IMG/VR virus record: IMGVR_UViG_3300017962_000105
Span: 1 to 25,130 of that record
Strand: one strand, 5' to 3'
From: a virus
Length of the DNA stretch: 25,130 bases
Part shown: positions 7,647-15,014 of the stretch, in pieces
Layout of the letters: the number at the start of each line of letters is the position of its first letter
How positions within the stretch are numbered: the stretch's first letter is position 1
Notes under the pieces: model-generated
Seen by the model: only the letters and a program-made list of their open reading frames with translations
The model's database searches: none
What the model was told of the DNA's origin: nothing
Translations under genes and position numbers: made by a program

Positions 7647-9542
7647 ATGACACAAGATAACACAAAAAACAATCAGGTTACTAGAACGCAAGAGGATCCA
7701 AATGCGGCTAAAAAATATGGATTTAAAGTTGGTAGAATTGTAAGTCATTTAGATCCTCATTATATGGGATCATTAAAAGTAACATTAATCAATTTTGATA
7801 CAGCTGGTAATGAATTAGAAGATGAAGGCGAAACTGTTGATGTTGAATATGCTCCAGTGTTTTATGGAACTACACCTGCAGAACACCTGACTCCTGGTGA
7901 TACTTATGCTGACACACAACAAAGTTATGGTTTTTGGGCTGTTCCTCCTGATGTAGGTTCTAGAGTTTTATGTGGGTTTGTTGATGGTGATATTAATAGA
8001 GGCTATTGGTTTGCATGTATACAAGATAGATACATGAACTTTATGGTACCAGGAGCGCAACCAGCAACAGAATACTATAAAGGCAAACCACCTGAAGGAG
8101 TAAAAGGTAAAAAATTACCAACAGCTGAGTATAATAAAAAGACAGATGGCGATAAACAAAAAGATCCAACAAAAAATAAAAAAGCACTTAATCTTAAATT
8201 TATAGAAAAATTAAAAGAAAGCGGATTAGCTGAAGATGACATACGGGGTATAACCAGCACAAGTGCAAGACGTGAAATACCTAGTGCAGTTTATGGAATA
8301 AGTAGTCCAGGTCCTTTGGATAAAGCAGGTCCTAGGGCGCAACGTGGTACAAAAAATGGTAAAGCAATTGTTCCAAAAAGCAGACTAGGCGGACAAAGTA
8401 TCACAATTGACGACGGTGATGATAAAAGATTACGTAAAGGTCCTGCAGACAGCGTTCCTTATGAATATATTGATCAAGAAGCTAGTGGTGGAGGTGATAA
8501 AGCTATACCTCATAATGAAATGGTGCGTTTAAGAACACGTACCGGTCATCAAATATTACTTCATAATAGTGAAGATTTAATTTATATTTCAAATGGCAGA
8601 GGTACTAGCTGGATTGAACTTACCAGTAATGGTAAAATTGATATCTATGCACAAGATAGCATAAGTGTACACAGCGAAAATGATATAAATTTTGTTGCTG
8701 ATAGAGATATTAATTTAGAAGCAGGTAGAAATATTAATACAAACGCAGTGCAAAATCAATATCACACAGTTGGTAAAAATATTGAAAACCGTGTAGGAGA
8801 AACATACAAAACTAGTGCTGCAAAAAACATTGAACTATATGCAGTTAAAGACAATTTTGTAACAGCAGGAGAAAGAAATTTATTTAACAGTTATCTGCAA
8901 ACATATATTACAGCACTCCAAGATATGCACGTTTTAACAGAAAAAAATCTGTTTAGTCATTCATTTGAAAACACACATATCACAGCAGACAAAAGTGTAT
9001 TCATTAATGCAAAAGAAGGTTTTGAAGGTATTTCTGGTAGCGGAAGTATGAAATTAAAAGTTGGCAGCAATATGGAAATACTTGTAGCTGAAACTACTAA
9101 AATTACCAGTGGAGGAAATTTAGAAACACTTACAACTGGTAATACAAATATAACTAGTAGCGGAAATAGTAATATAAACAGCAAAGGACATTATGAAACA
9201 GCTAATCCGATACATATGAACGGTCCTACAGCAACTAAAGCAACAGCAGCTACAGAAGCAACTGAGGCAACTGTCTCAGAAGAATCAGAAATAATTGAAG
9301 AGGTTGCATTAGCAGCACTATTTCCTGCAAGAGTTCCACAACATGAGCCGTGGAGCGGCCATGAAAATTGGGATCCTATGGCAGTTACACCAGATAAAAC
9401 AGAAGCAAAACCAGATAGCCAAGATATTCACATTCCTGTTGAAGACGAATCAAGGCTTGCAACAGATCGATCATTGATTAGTGACGTTTGGGACAGCGGA
9501 GAAGGTATCAAATATCCTGAAATTCCAAAACGTGACAGATAA
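7647..9542 (+). CDS. 5: Baseplate central spike gp5 without lysozyme domain
   Basis: The 631-residue spike has three parts. An OB-fold domain (about 23-130) includes GFKVGRIVSHLDPHYMG and GSRVLCGFVDGDINRGYW, which in T4 docks the spike to the hub. A charged linker (about 145-290) contains TSARREIPSAVYGISSPG (204-221). A beta-helix (about 293-520) has octad-like repeats such as DINFVADRDINLEAGRNINT and forms the membrane-puncturing needle. A C-terminal extension holds PARVPQHEPW (560-569). T4 gp5 has a lysozyme domain of about 170 residues between the OB fold and the needle; no such domain or its Glu-Asp-Thr catalytic set is recognisable here. The ATG follows AAGGA by six bases, nine bases after the previous stop. 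Confidence 0.85.
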   Translation: MTQDNTKNNQVTRTQEDPNAAKKYGFKVGRIVSHLDPHYMGSLKVTLINFDTAGNELEDEGETVDVEYAPVFYGTTPAEHLTPGDTYADTQQSYGFWAVPPDVGSRVLCGFVDGDINRGYWFACIQDRYMNFMVPGAQPATEYYKGKPPEGVKGKKLPTAEYNKKTDGDKQKDPTKNKKALNLKFIEKLKESGLAEDDIRGITSTSARREIPSAVYGISSPGPLDKAGPRAQRGTKNGKAIVPKSRLGGQSITIDDGDDKRLRKGPADSVPYEYIDQEASGGGDKAIPHNEMVRLRTRTGHQILLHNSEDLIYISNGRGTSWIELTSNGKIDIYAQDSISVHSENDINFVADRDINLEAGRNINTNAVQNQYHTVGKNIENRVGETYKTSAAKNIELYAVKDNFVTAGERNLFNSYLQTYITALQDMHVLTEKNLFSHSFENTHITADKSVFINAKEGFEGISGSGSMKLKVGSNMEILVAETTKITSGGNLETLTTGNTNITSSGNSNINSKGHYETANPIHMNGPTATKATAATEATEATVSEESEIIEEVALAALFPARVPQHEPWSGHENWDPMAVTPDKTEAKPDSQDIHIPVEDESRLATDRSLISDVWDSGEGIKYPEIPKRDR

Positions 9543-9551
9543 GGGGGCAAT

Positions 9552-11078
9552 ATGAGTATTGTAAGAGACAGTAATGGAAATCCTGTTAGAGATAGTAGGG
9601 GCAATCCAGTAAGAAGTACACCACAAGTATTTGGTGTAAACAACGGAAGTGTAAGCACTGCTCCAATTGGCAATCCTTTAAGAGCAATAAACAATACTCT
9701 AAACGATTTAGGTATAAATTTAGGAGGCCAAAATTTAGATTTTCGTAGTGCGCAAAATTTTAGTCGACAAGCAAGCCAAACTGTTGTGAATACTTTAGGA
9801 AATAACGGGTCTGTAAATATTAACGCAAATGGTTTATTTGCTAGAGTAACTAAAGATAATGCTAGTTTTGGGTTTGATAACGGTAATGCAGGAGTTATAA
9901 TACAAGATGGTCAACTAGGAGGATTTAGAGTTGGTAGTGCTGGTGTAGGATTTCAAGATGGAAAGATACAAGGAATAACAGCAGGTCCATTAAGTTTGGG
10001 TTTTGATAGTAACGGCAATATCAGTGGAGGTAATATTACATCAGGTCCCCTTAGTTTAAGTTTAACCGAAGGCGGTATAAGTGGAGGAATAAACACAGGC
10101 CCATTAAATTTTCAATTTGGACCTCAAGGTATTACTAGCGGATCATTTAATGCAGGCGGAATAAGTGCTAGTTTTGGTCCAGGCGGTTTCGGAATAGGCG
10201 GCAGTGTAGGTGGACTAAACTTTAGTATAGGCAGCGGCGGATTTAATTTAAGTCTAGGCGGAAGTTACTTTGGCTTCGGCGGCGGAGGTCCTCATACAGT
10301 TGGCGGAAATGGCACAGGCGCAATAGATAGATATCAAAAAGAGAATCCTACCCAAGTAACCAATCCTGGAGAAAGTGCAGTTGAAATAACAATTGATACA
10401 TTTTTAAAAGGTGCTGGAGGAGCATCTGGTTTAGGAGGATTAATATCAGGCTTATTAGGAACAGTAGCTGGCGGCGCTTTGCTTGCAAACTTGTCAGGTG
10501 ATTTGCTAAAAGCAGTTGGAGGTGCGTCTGGAGCACTAGGTGATGCTTTAGGAAAATTAGGTGGTGCAATTGGCGATGTTGTAGGTGATTTTGCTGGAGG
10601 TTTAGGTGATGCATTAAATGGAATACCAGGCATAGGACCTTCATTATCTGCATTTGGCCAAGGAATTGGAAATTTAGTTGGTGAAGTTGGTGATGCAATA
10701 CTTGATGCGCCTACACCTGTACAAGATATTATAGCAGGTGCGTTTGCTTCAAAGCTAACAGGACAACCTATAGTTTTGACAGCAAACGAAAGAGGACAGA
10801 TTACAGCAGGTTTACAGTTTGATTCACCTATAGGTTCTTTAGCATTGAATTTAGGAGAAGCAACACGAACTCTAATTAATGGTGCAACAGACAATAATAT
10901 TACAAATACTGGTAGTCTTCTAACACTGACTAGTGCATCGAATAATTTATCTTTTATTGCAAATAATAACATAACAAGCACTGGAAGAATTGGCACTAAT
11001 GTATCACGCAATATTGTATTAGATCGCAATGGTAATCCTGTAACAGATAGTAGTGGAAATGCAGTAACTAGTGGATAG
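9552..11078 (+). CDS. Glycine-rich repeat protein next to the gp5 spike, unknown function
   Basis: I do not recognise a named family. The 508-residue product has four visible parts. Tandem DSxGNPV motifs occupy residues 6-21. A beta-type repeat block at 123-238 holds six units of 19-20 residues, each a pair of short strands around Gly/Asn turns (for example TSGPLSLSLTEGGISGGIN). A Gly/Ala-rich hydrophobic block at 285-385 has many GxxxG spacings and few charges. A C-terminal part ends with another tandem DRNGNPVTDSSGNAV (491-505). It lies between gp5 and gp25 with GGGGG four bases before its ATG, so it is probably a virion protein of the hub or spike tip. A PAAR-like tip protein (as T4 gp5.4) or a membrane-active protein are possibilities; neither is shown. 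Confidence 0.8.
   Translation: MSIVRDSNGNPVRDSRGNPVRSTPQVFGVNNGSVSTAPIGNPLRAINNTLNDLGINLGGQNLDFRSAQNFSRQASQTVVNTLGNNGSVNINANGLFARVTKDNASFGFDNGNAGVIIQDGQLGGFRVGSAGVGFQDGKIQGITAGPLSLGFDSNGNISGGNITSGPLSLSLTEGGISGGINTGPLNFQFGPQGITSGSFNAGGISASFGPGGFGIGGSVGGLNFSIGSGGFNLSLGGSYFGFGGGGPHTVGGNGTGAIDRYQKENPTQVTNPGESAVEITIDTFLKGAGGASGLGGLISGLLGTVAGGALLANLSGDLLKAVGGASGALGDALGKLGGAIGDVVGDFAGGLGDALNGIPGIGPSLSAFGQGIGNLVGEVGDAILDAPTPVQDIIAGAFASKLTGQPIVLTANERGQITAGLQFDSPIGSLALNLGEATRTLINGATDNNITNTGSLLTLTSASNNLSFIANNNITSTGRIGTNVSRNIVLDRNGNPVTDSSGNAVTSG
9573..9611 (+). repeat. 39-base repeat, copy at the 5' end of the glycine-rich gene
   Basis: These 39 bases match 11028-11066 at 33 positions when compared by eye, without gaps and in the same codon frame. 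They encode the NGNPVRDSRGNPV motif. Confidence 0.7.
9918..10265 (+). repeat. Six tandem 19-20-residue beta repeats in the glycine-rich protein
   Basis: Units begin at residues 123, 143, 163, 182, 201 and 220. A typical unit is a Gly-Pro/Gly, then a strand of alternating small and large residues (LSLGF, LSLSL, LNFQF, ISASF, LNFSI), a Gly/Asn turn, and an Ile-Ser-Gly strand. The regular length suggests a beta-roll or solenoid stacked along an axis. Confidence 0.7.
11028..11066 (+). repeat. 39-base repeat, copy at the 3' end of the glycine-rich gene
   Basis: Direct-repeat partner of 9573-9611 with six mismatches. It encodes the NGNPVTDSSGNAV motif just before the stop codon, so the same motif closes both ends of the protein. 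Confidence 0.7.
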
Positions 11079-11089
11079 GTAAATACGTT

Positions 11090-11518
11090 ATGGTACAAAA
11101 AATATATAAAAATACTTCTGTAGGAACTAACACAAAACAATCACCTGTAAAAAGCAAATCTTACAGAGGAGTTAGTACTGTTAACCGTCCTAAAAAGTTT
11201 AAAATTTATGATTTAGAATTAATAAAACAAGATATATTAAATCATTTTCATATACGTCAAGGTGAAAAACTTGAAAATCCTACTTTTGGAACAATCATAT
11301 GGGATATACTTTTTGAACCATTAACTGATGATTTAAAATTAGCAGTTGAAAAAAATGTTACAGATATAATCAACTATGATCCTAGAGTAAGTGTTGATAA
11401 AGTTGCTATAGATAGTTACGAAAATGGCATACAAGTTGAAGTGCAACTTACATATCTTCCTTACAGTATAAGCGAACAACTTAAATTAAGATTTGATCAA
11501 AATGCAGGTTTAATTTAA
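11090..11518 (+). CDS. 25: Baseplate wedge subunit gp25
   Basis: The 142-residue product belongs to the GPW/gp25 family, which together with gp6 forms the core of the baseplate wedge and primes sheath assembly. An unstructured basic N-terminus (about 1-36) precedes the conserved domain, with DLELIKQDILNHFHIRQGEK (41-60), NPTFGTIIWDILFEPL (63-78) and a C-terminal LKLRFDQNAG. The length is close to T4 gp25 (132). The ATG is 11 bases after the stop of the glycine-rich gene; AGGT overlapping that stop codon is the only ribosome-binding candidate, at a 9-base spacing. The gene lies just ahead of gp6, its binding partner. Confidence 0.92.
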   Translation: MVQKIYKNTSVGTNTKQSPVKSKSYRGVSTVNRPKKFKIYDLELIKQDILNHFHIRQGEKLENPTFGTIIWDILFEPLTDDLKLAVEKNVTDIINYDPRVSVDKVAIDSYENGIQVEVQLTYLPYSISEQLKLRFDQNAGLI

Positions 11519-11539
11519 ACTGCGTATATTATTCAATGC

Positions 11540-11547
11540 GATAAATA
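11540..11547 (+). promoter_or_regulatory. Late promoter element (GATAAATA) before gp6
   Basis: GATAAATA matches seven of eight bases of the T4 late -10 consensus TATAAATA. It sits in the 53-base gap between gp25 and gp6, 24 bases before the gp6 ATG, with AAAGGAA (11558-11564) between. Transcription starting about six bases after the element gives a leader of about 19 bases. It would boost gp6 and the giant gene separately from the operon start. Confidence 0.65.
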
Positions 11548-11571
11548 TTACTGTATTAAAGGAATATCTCT

Positions 11572-14500
11572 ATGGCTATAACTGATAGACAAAACAAATT
11601 GCTCAAAGCTGAAGATTGGAAGCGTATATATCAAACTTTCCGTAACGCTGATTTTAAGAGCTACGATTTTGACAATCTACGCAGAACAATGATTAACTAT
11701 CTGCGTGAAAACTATCCTGAAGATTTTAATGATTATATTGAAAGCAGTGAATATATTGCATTAATAGATTTGATTGCATTTTTAGGACAAAATATCAGCT
11801 ATCGTGTTGATCTTAATGCAAGAGATAACTTTATAGAACTTGCCGAACGTAGAGAAAGTGTGTTAAGACATGCACGTCTTTTAAGTTATAATCCAAAAAG
11901 AAACAAGCCTGCAAACGGTTTATTAAAAATTGTAAGCGTTAGCACAACAGAATCTATAATTGATAGTAATAATATTAATGTTGCTAACCAAAGTATACTT
12001 TGGAATGATAATACAAACTCTAATTGGCAAGAACAATTTACAAGAATTTTAAATGCTGCACTACCGGCACAAAATGGTATTGGTAAACCACTAAAAGATG
12101 GCAGCGTTAACGGTGTATCAACACAGCTTTATAGATTTAATGGAACAAGTAATACTGTTCCTGTTTATGAATTTTCAAAATCAATTGATAATAAAAAAGA
12201 AAGTTTTGAAGTTGTAAGCACCAATTTTGACAATAATAAAATATATGAGGAAGCGCCATTACCTGGTAATAACTTAGCATTTTTATATAGAGATAATGGC
12301 CAAGGCCCTGGTAGTACAAACAGTGGATATTTTTTACATTTTAGACAAGGTAAACTTTTAAACAACCAATTCCGTTTAGATGTAGCTGCACCGCATGAAA
12401 CCGTTGATGTAAACACAGCAAACATCAATAACGATGATGTTTGGCTTTACAAATTAAATACTGATGGCAACGAATCAGATTTATGGAATAAAGTTGATGC
12501 AGTAGAAGGCAACAACATTGTTTACAATAGTTTAGAAAAAAATATAACAAATATTTACACTGTGTTAACAAAAGTAAACGATACAGTAAGTCTTGTTTTC
12601 AGTGATGGTGTTTTTGGCACTATTCCAAAAGGTAATTTTAGAATTTATTATAGACAAAGTGCTAATCGTCCAATTAGAATTATTCCTGCAGAATTTACTG
12701 GTGTAAATGTAGTTGTACCTTATATTAGTAAAGCAGGAAAAGTAGAAAAGATTTCTTTAGTTCTTGAACTACAAAGCACTATTACAAATGCTACAACTAG
12801 CGAAACTAATGCTAGTATTAAACAAAATGCACCTTCAAATTATTATACACAAGATAGATTGATAACTGGTGAAGACTATAATGTTGGTCCTTTAAGTGTA
12901 AGCCAAGAAATTGTAAAAACCAAAAGTGTTAACCGAACTAGTAGTGGTGTTAGTAGATATTTTGATTTGAGAGATTCTACAGGAAAATATAGCAATACTA
13001 ATTTGTATGGCAACGACGGTTTAATATATAGAAATTATTTAAATGAAAAATTAAACTTTGAATTTGTTAATCAAACTGACATTGAATTTTTTGCTAGGAA
13101 TACAATTATTGAACTTATAAAAAATAGTAAAATGCGTAATTACTATTTAGATAAATTTCCTAGAAATGAAACTATTGCAAATTTTGGATTGACCTGGAAT
13201 AAAGAAACATTTGATTTAAATCGTTGTACTGGTAAATTTATTGATACTGATGGTATTACTGCTACTCTTGGTAGTTTTACAAGTGGACTTTTAACATATA
13301 TTAAACCTGGTGCTTATTTGAAATTTGAAGCACCTGTAGGATATTATTTCGATAGCACTGATAATAATAAACTTAAACAGGGCACTGCAACTGTTAAAGG
13401 TGCTATAACATATAAATGGATAAAAGTTATTAGTGTATTTGAAAATGGAACTACTAACGATCCAGATACTAATTTAGGTCCTGTAATTATTAATGATAAC
13501 ATTGAAACTGGCAGTAAGCTAGTAGAAATTATCCCAGTTCTTACAAAATCATTAGATGACGATACAATTAATTTGTTTGTAGAGCAGATGTTTGCTTTTA
13601 AACGTTTTGGATTACGTTATGATTTTGAAAAAAGCAGATGGGATATAATACTCGATAAAGATTTAAGTTCTAGCCAAGAATTTAGTTTAAGTAGTACCGG
13701 AGATATATCTGGAAGAAACTTAGATGGCAGTTGGCTAATATTGTTTGAAAACAACGGTGTATATTATACTGTTACATATAGAGGTTTAAAATACATATTC
13801 AGTAGTTTAGACGAAATACGTTTTTACTTTGATAAAGTTGATAAAATCTATGATAGCAGAACACAAAGAATTGTAAAAGATAAAATACAAATTTTAAATA
13901 TTAATAATAAACCTTTTGCTCTAGATTATTTTACAACTGACATTGATTGGCAAATAGTTTCTGATTATATTAATATTGACAATTATGTTGATAGCACTAA
14001 AATAGAAATTGACTTTTTTGATTCAGACGACGATGGTGTTGTAGATAATCCTGATATTTTTACTGATTTTGTTGCTATAGATAATAATAGTTACGTTTAT
14101 GAAAAGAAAATGTCTACCGGAGATACCGAAGCGTTTTATGCGATAGATAATGCTGTCGAAGGTATTATTGATACGTTTGAACTAGAACAAAACATCGGTG
14201 CTTTAAGTCAATATGATGAAGGTACAGTATTCTATTTTAGATCCACTGATATTTTTAAAAGGTTAGAAAGTAATAGACTAATTATTGATGATAGATATAG
14301 AGCGTATATCGGAAGAGATAATATTAAGTTTAGATATTATCATGCTGCTAATGAGAATCGCAGATTAGATCCAAGTGTATCAAATATGATTGATACATAT
14401 CTTTTAACTAGATCTTATGATACAGAATATAGGAAATGGATAGGCAATGAAATCAGTGATAAACCGTTGCCTCCAAGCAGTGATGAATTGTTTATCCAAT

Positions 14501-14997
14501 ATGGACAAGAAATTAATCAACGCAAAAGTATCAGTGACGAAGTAATATATGATCCTGTAAAATACAAAGCATTATTTGGTAGTAAAGCACCGGTTGATTT
14601 ACAAGCAAAAATTAAAATTGTAAAAAACAATGAACAAGTATTAAATGACAATGATATTAAGGCACGTGTAGTTTCTGCTATTAATACATTTTTTAGTTTA
14701 GAAAATTGGGACTTTGGAGAAACTTTTTATTTTAGTGAATTATCTACTTACATAGTTTCAACATTATCTCCTGATATTGCAAGTATAGTTTTAGTTCCAG
14801 TACAAGAAAATCAAAGTTTTGGAAGTTTATATGAAATCAAAGCAGAAAGTGATGAAATATTTGTAAGTGCAGCAACAGTTAATGACATTGAAATTATTGA
14901 TGCAATTACAGCAACACGCTTAAAAGCCACAGGCACAATTGTTACCGCAACTAACACACAAAACGTTAATATTCAAAGCAGTACATTAAGTGAATAA
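11572..14997 (+). CDS. 6: Baseplate wedge subunit gp6 (baseplate J-like), enlarged
   Basis: gp6 forms the inner ring of the baseplate wedge with gp25 and gp53 and dimerises to join neighbouring wedges. The N-terminus is the recognisable part: KAEDWKRIYQTFRNADFKSY (about 11-30), DLIAFLGQNISYRVDLNARD (67-86) and ERRESVLRHARLLSYNPKR (about 92-110). A C-terminal block beginning KARVVSAINTFFSLENWDFG (about 1027) ends in the baseplate-J-like fold. At 1,141 residues it is far longer than T4 gp6 (660). The added middle includes a DSDDDGVVDNPD loop (817-828) that looks like a calcium-binding EF-hand-type loop. The ATG is preceded by AAAGGAA and a late-type promoter. The stop TAA is followed at once by an in-frame TAG. 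Confidence 0.88.
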   Translation: MAITDRQNKLLKAEDWKRIYQTFRNADFKSYDFDNLRRTMINYLRENYPEDFNDYIESSEYIALIDLIAFLGQNISYRVDLNARDNFIELAERRESVLRHARLLSYNPKRNKPANGLLKIVSVSTTESIIDSNNINVANQSILWNDNTNSNWQEQFTRILNAALPAQNGIGKPLKDGSVNGVSTQLYRFNGTSNTVPVYEFSKSIDNKKESFEVVSTNFDNNKIYEEAPLPGNNLAFLYRDNGQGPGSTNSGYFLHFRQGKLLNNQFRLDVAAPHETVDVNTANINNDDVWLYKLNTDGNESDLWNKVDAVEGNNIVYNSLEKNITNIYTVLTKVNDTVSLVFSDGVFGTIPKGNFRIYYRQSANRPIRIIPAEFTGVNVVVPYISKAGKVEKISLVLELQSTITNATTSETNASIKQNAPSNYYTQDRLITGEDYNVGPLSVSQEIVKTKSVNRTSSGVSRYFDLRDSTGKYSNTNLYGNDGLIYRNYLNEKLNFEFVNQTDIEFFARNTIIELIKNSKMRNYYLDKFPRNETIANFGLTWNKETFDLNRCTGKFIDTDGITATLGSFTSGLLTYIKPGAYLKFEAPVGYYFDSTDNNKLKQGTATVKGAITYKWIKVISVFENGTTNDPDTNLGPVIINDNIETGSKLVEIIPVLTKSLDDDTINLFVEQMFAFKRFGLRYDFEKSRWDIILDKDLSSSQEFSLSSTGDISGRNLDGSWLILFENNGVYYTVTYRGLKYIFSSLDEIRFYFDKVDKIYDSRTQRIVKDKIQILNINNKPFALDYFTTDIDWQIVSDYINIDNYVDSTKIEIDFFDSDDDGVVDNPDIFTDFVAIDNNSYVYEKKMSTGDTEAFYAIDNAVEGIIDTFELEQNIGALSQYDEGTVFYFRSTDIFKRLESNRLIIDDRYRAYIGRDNIKFRYYHAANENRRLDPSVSNMIDTYLLTRSYDTEYRKWIGNEISDKPLPPSSDELFIQYGQEINQRKSISDEVIYDPVKYKALFGSKAPVDLQAKIKIVKNNEQVLNDNDIKARVVSAINTFFSLENWDFGETFYFSELSTYIVSTLSPDIASIVLVPVQENQSFGSLYEIKAESDEIFVSAATVNDIEIIDAITATRLKATGTIVTATNTQNVNIQSSTLSE
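14020..14055 (+). other. DxDxDG calcium-type loop in gp6
   Basis: Residues 817-828 of gp6 read DSDDDGVVDNPD, with acidic residues at loop positions 1, 3, 5, 9 and 12 and Gly at 6. This is the spacing of EF-hand, dockerin and thrombospondin type 3 calcium loops. No second loop was found beside it. Confidence 0.5.
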
Positions 14998-15014
14998 TAG
15001 AGGAATATCAAAGT

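Noticed and set aside
11078-11085. GGTAAATA as a possible late promoter before gp25
   Set aside because: It ends only four bases before the gp25 ATG, so transcription would begin at or past the start codon. The AGGT in it is better read as the ribosome-binding site.
10334-11140. A 268-codon open frame on the minus strand opposite the glycine-rich gene
   Set aside because: It is the antisense image of Gly-rich codons, which read as Pro-rich on the other strand. It has no ribosome-binding site and lies fully within a well-supported plus-strand gene.
14995-15014. The gap between gp6 and the giant gene as a terminator or promoter
   Set aside because: It holds only tandem stops (TAA TAG) and a ribosome-binding site; no hairpin with a T run and no late element was seen.
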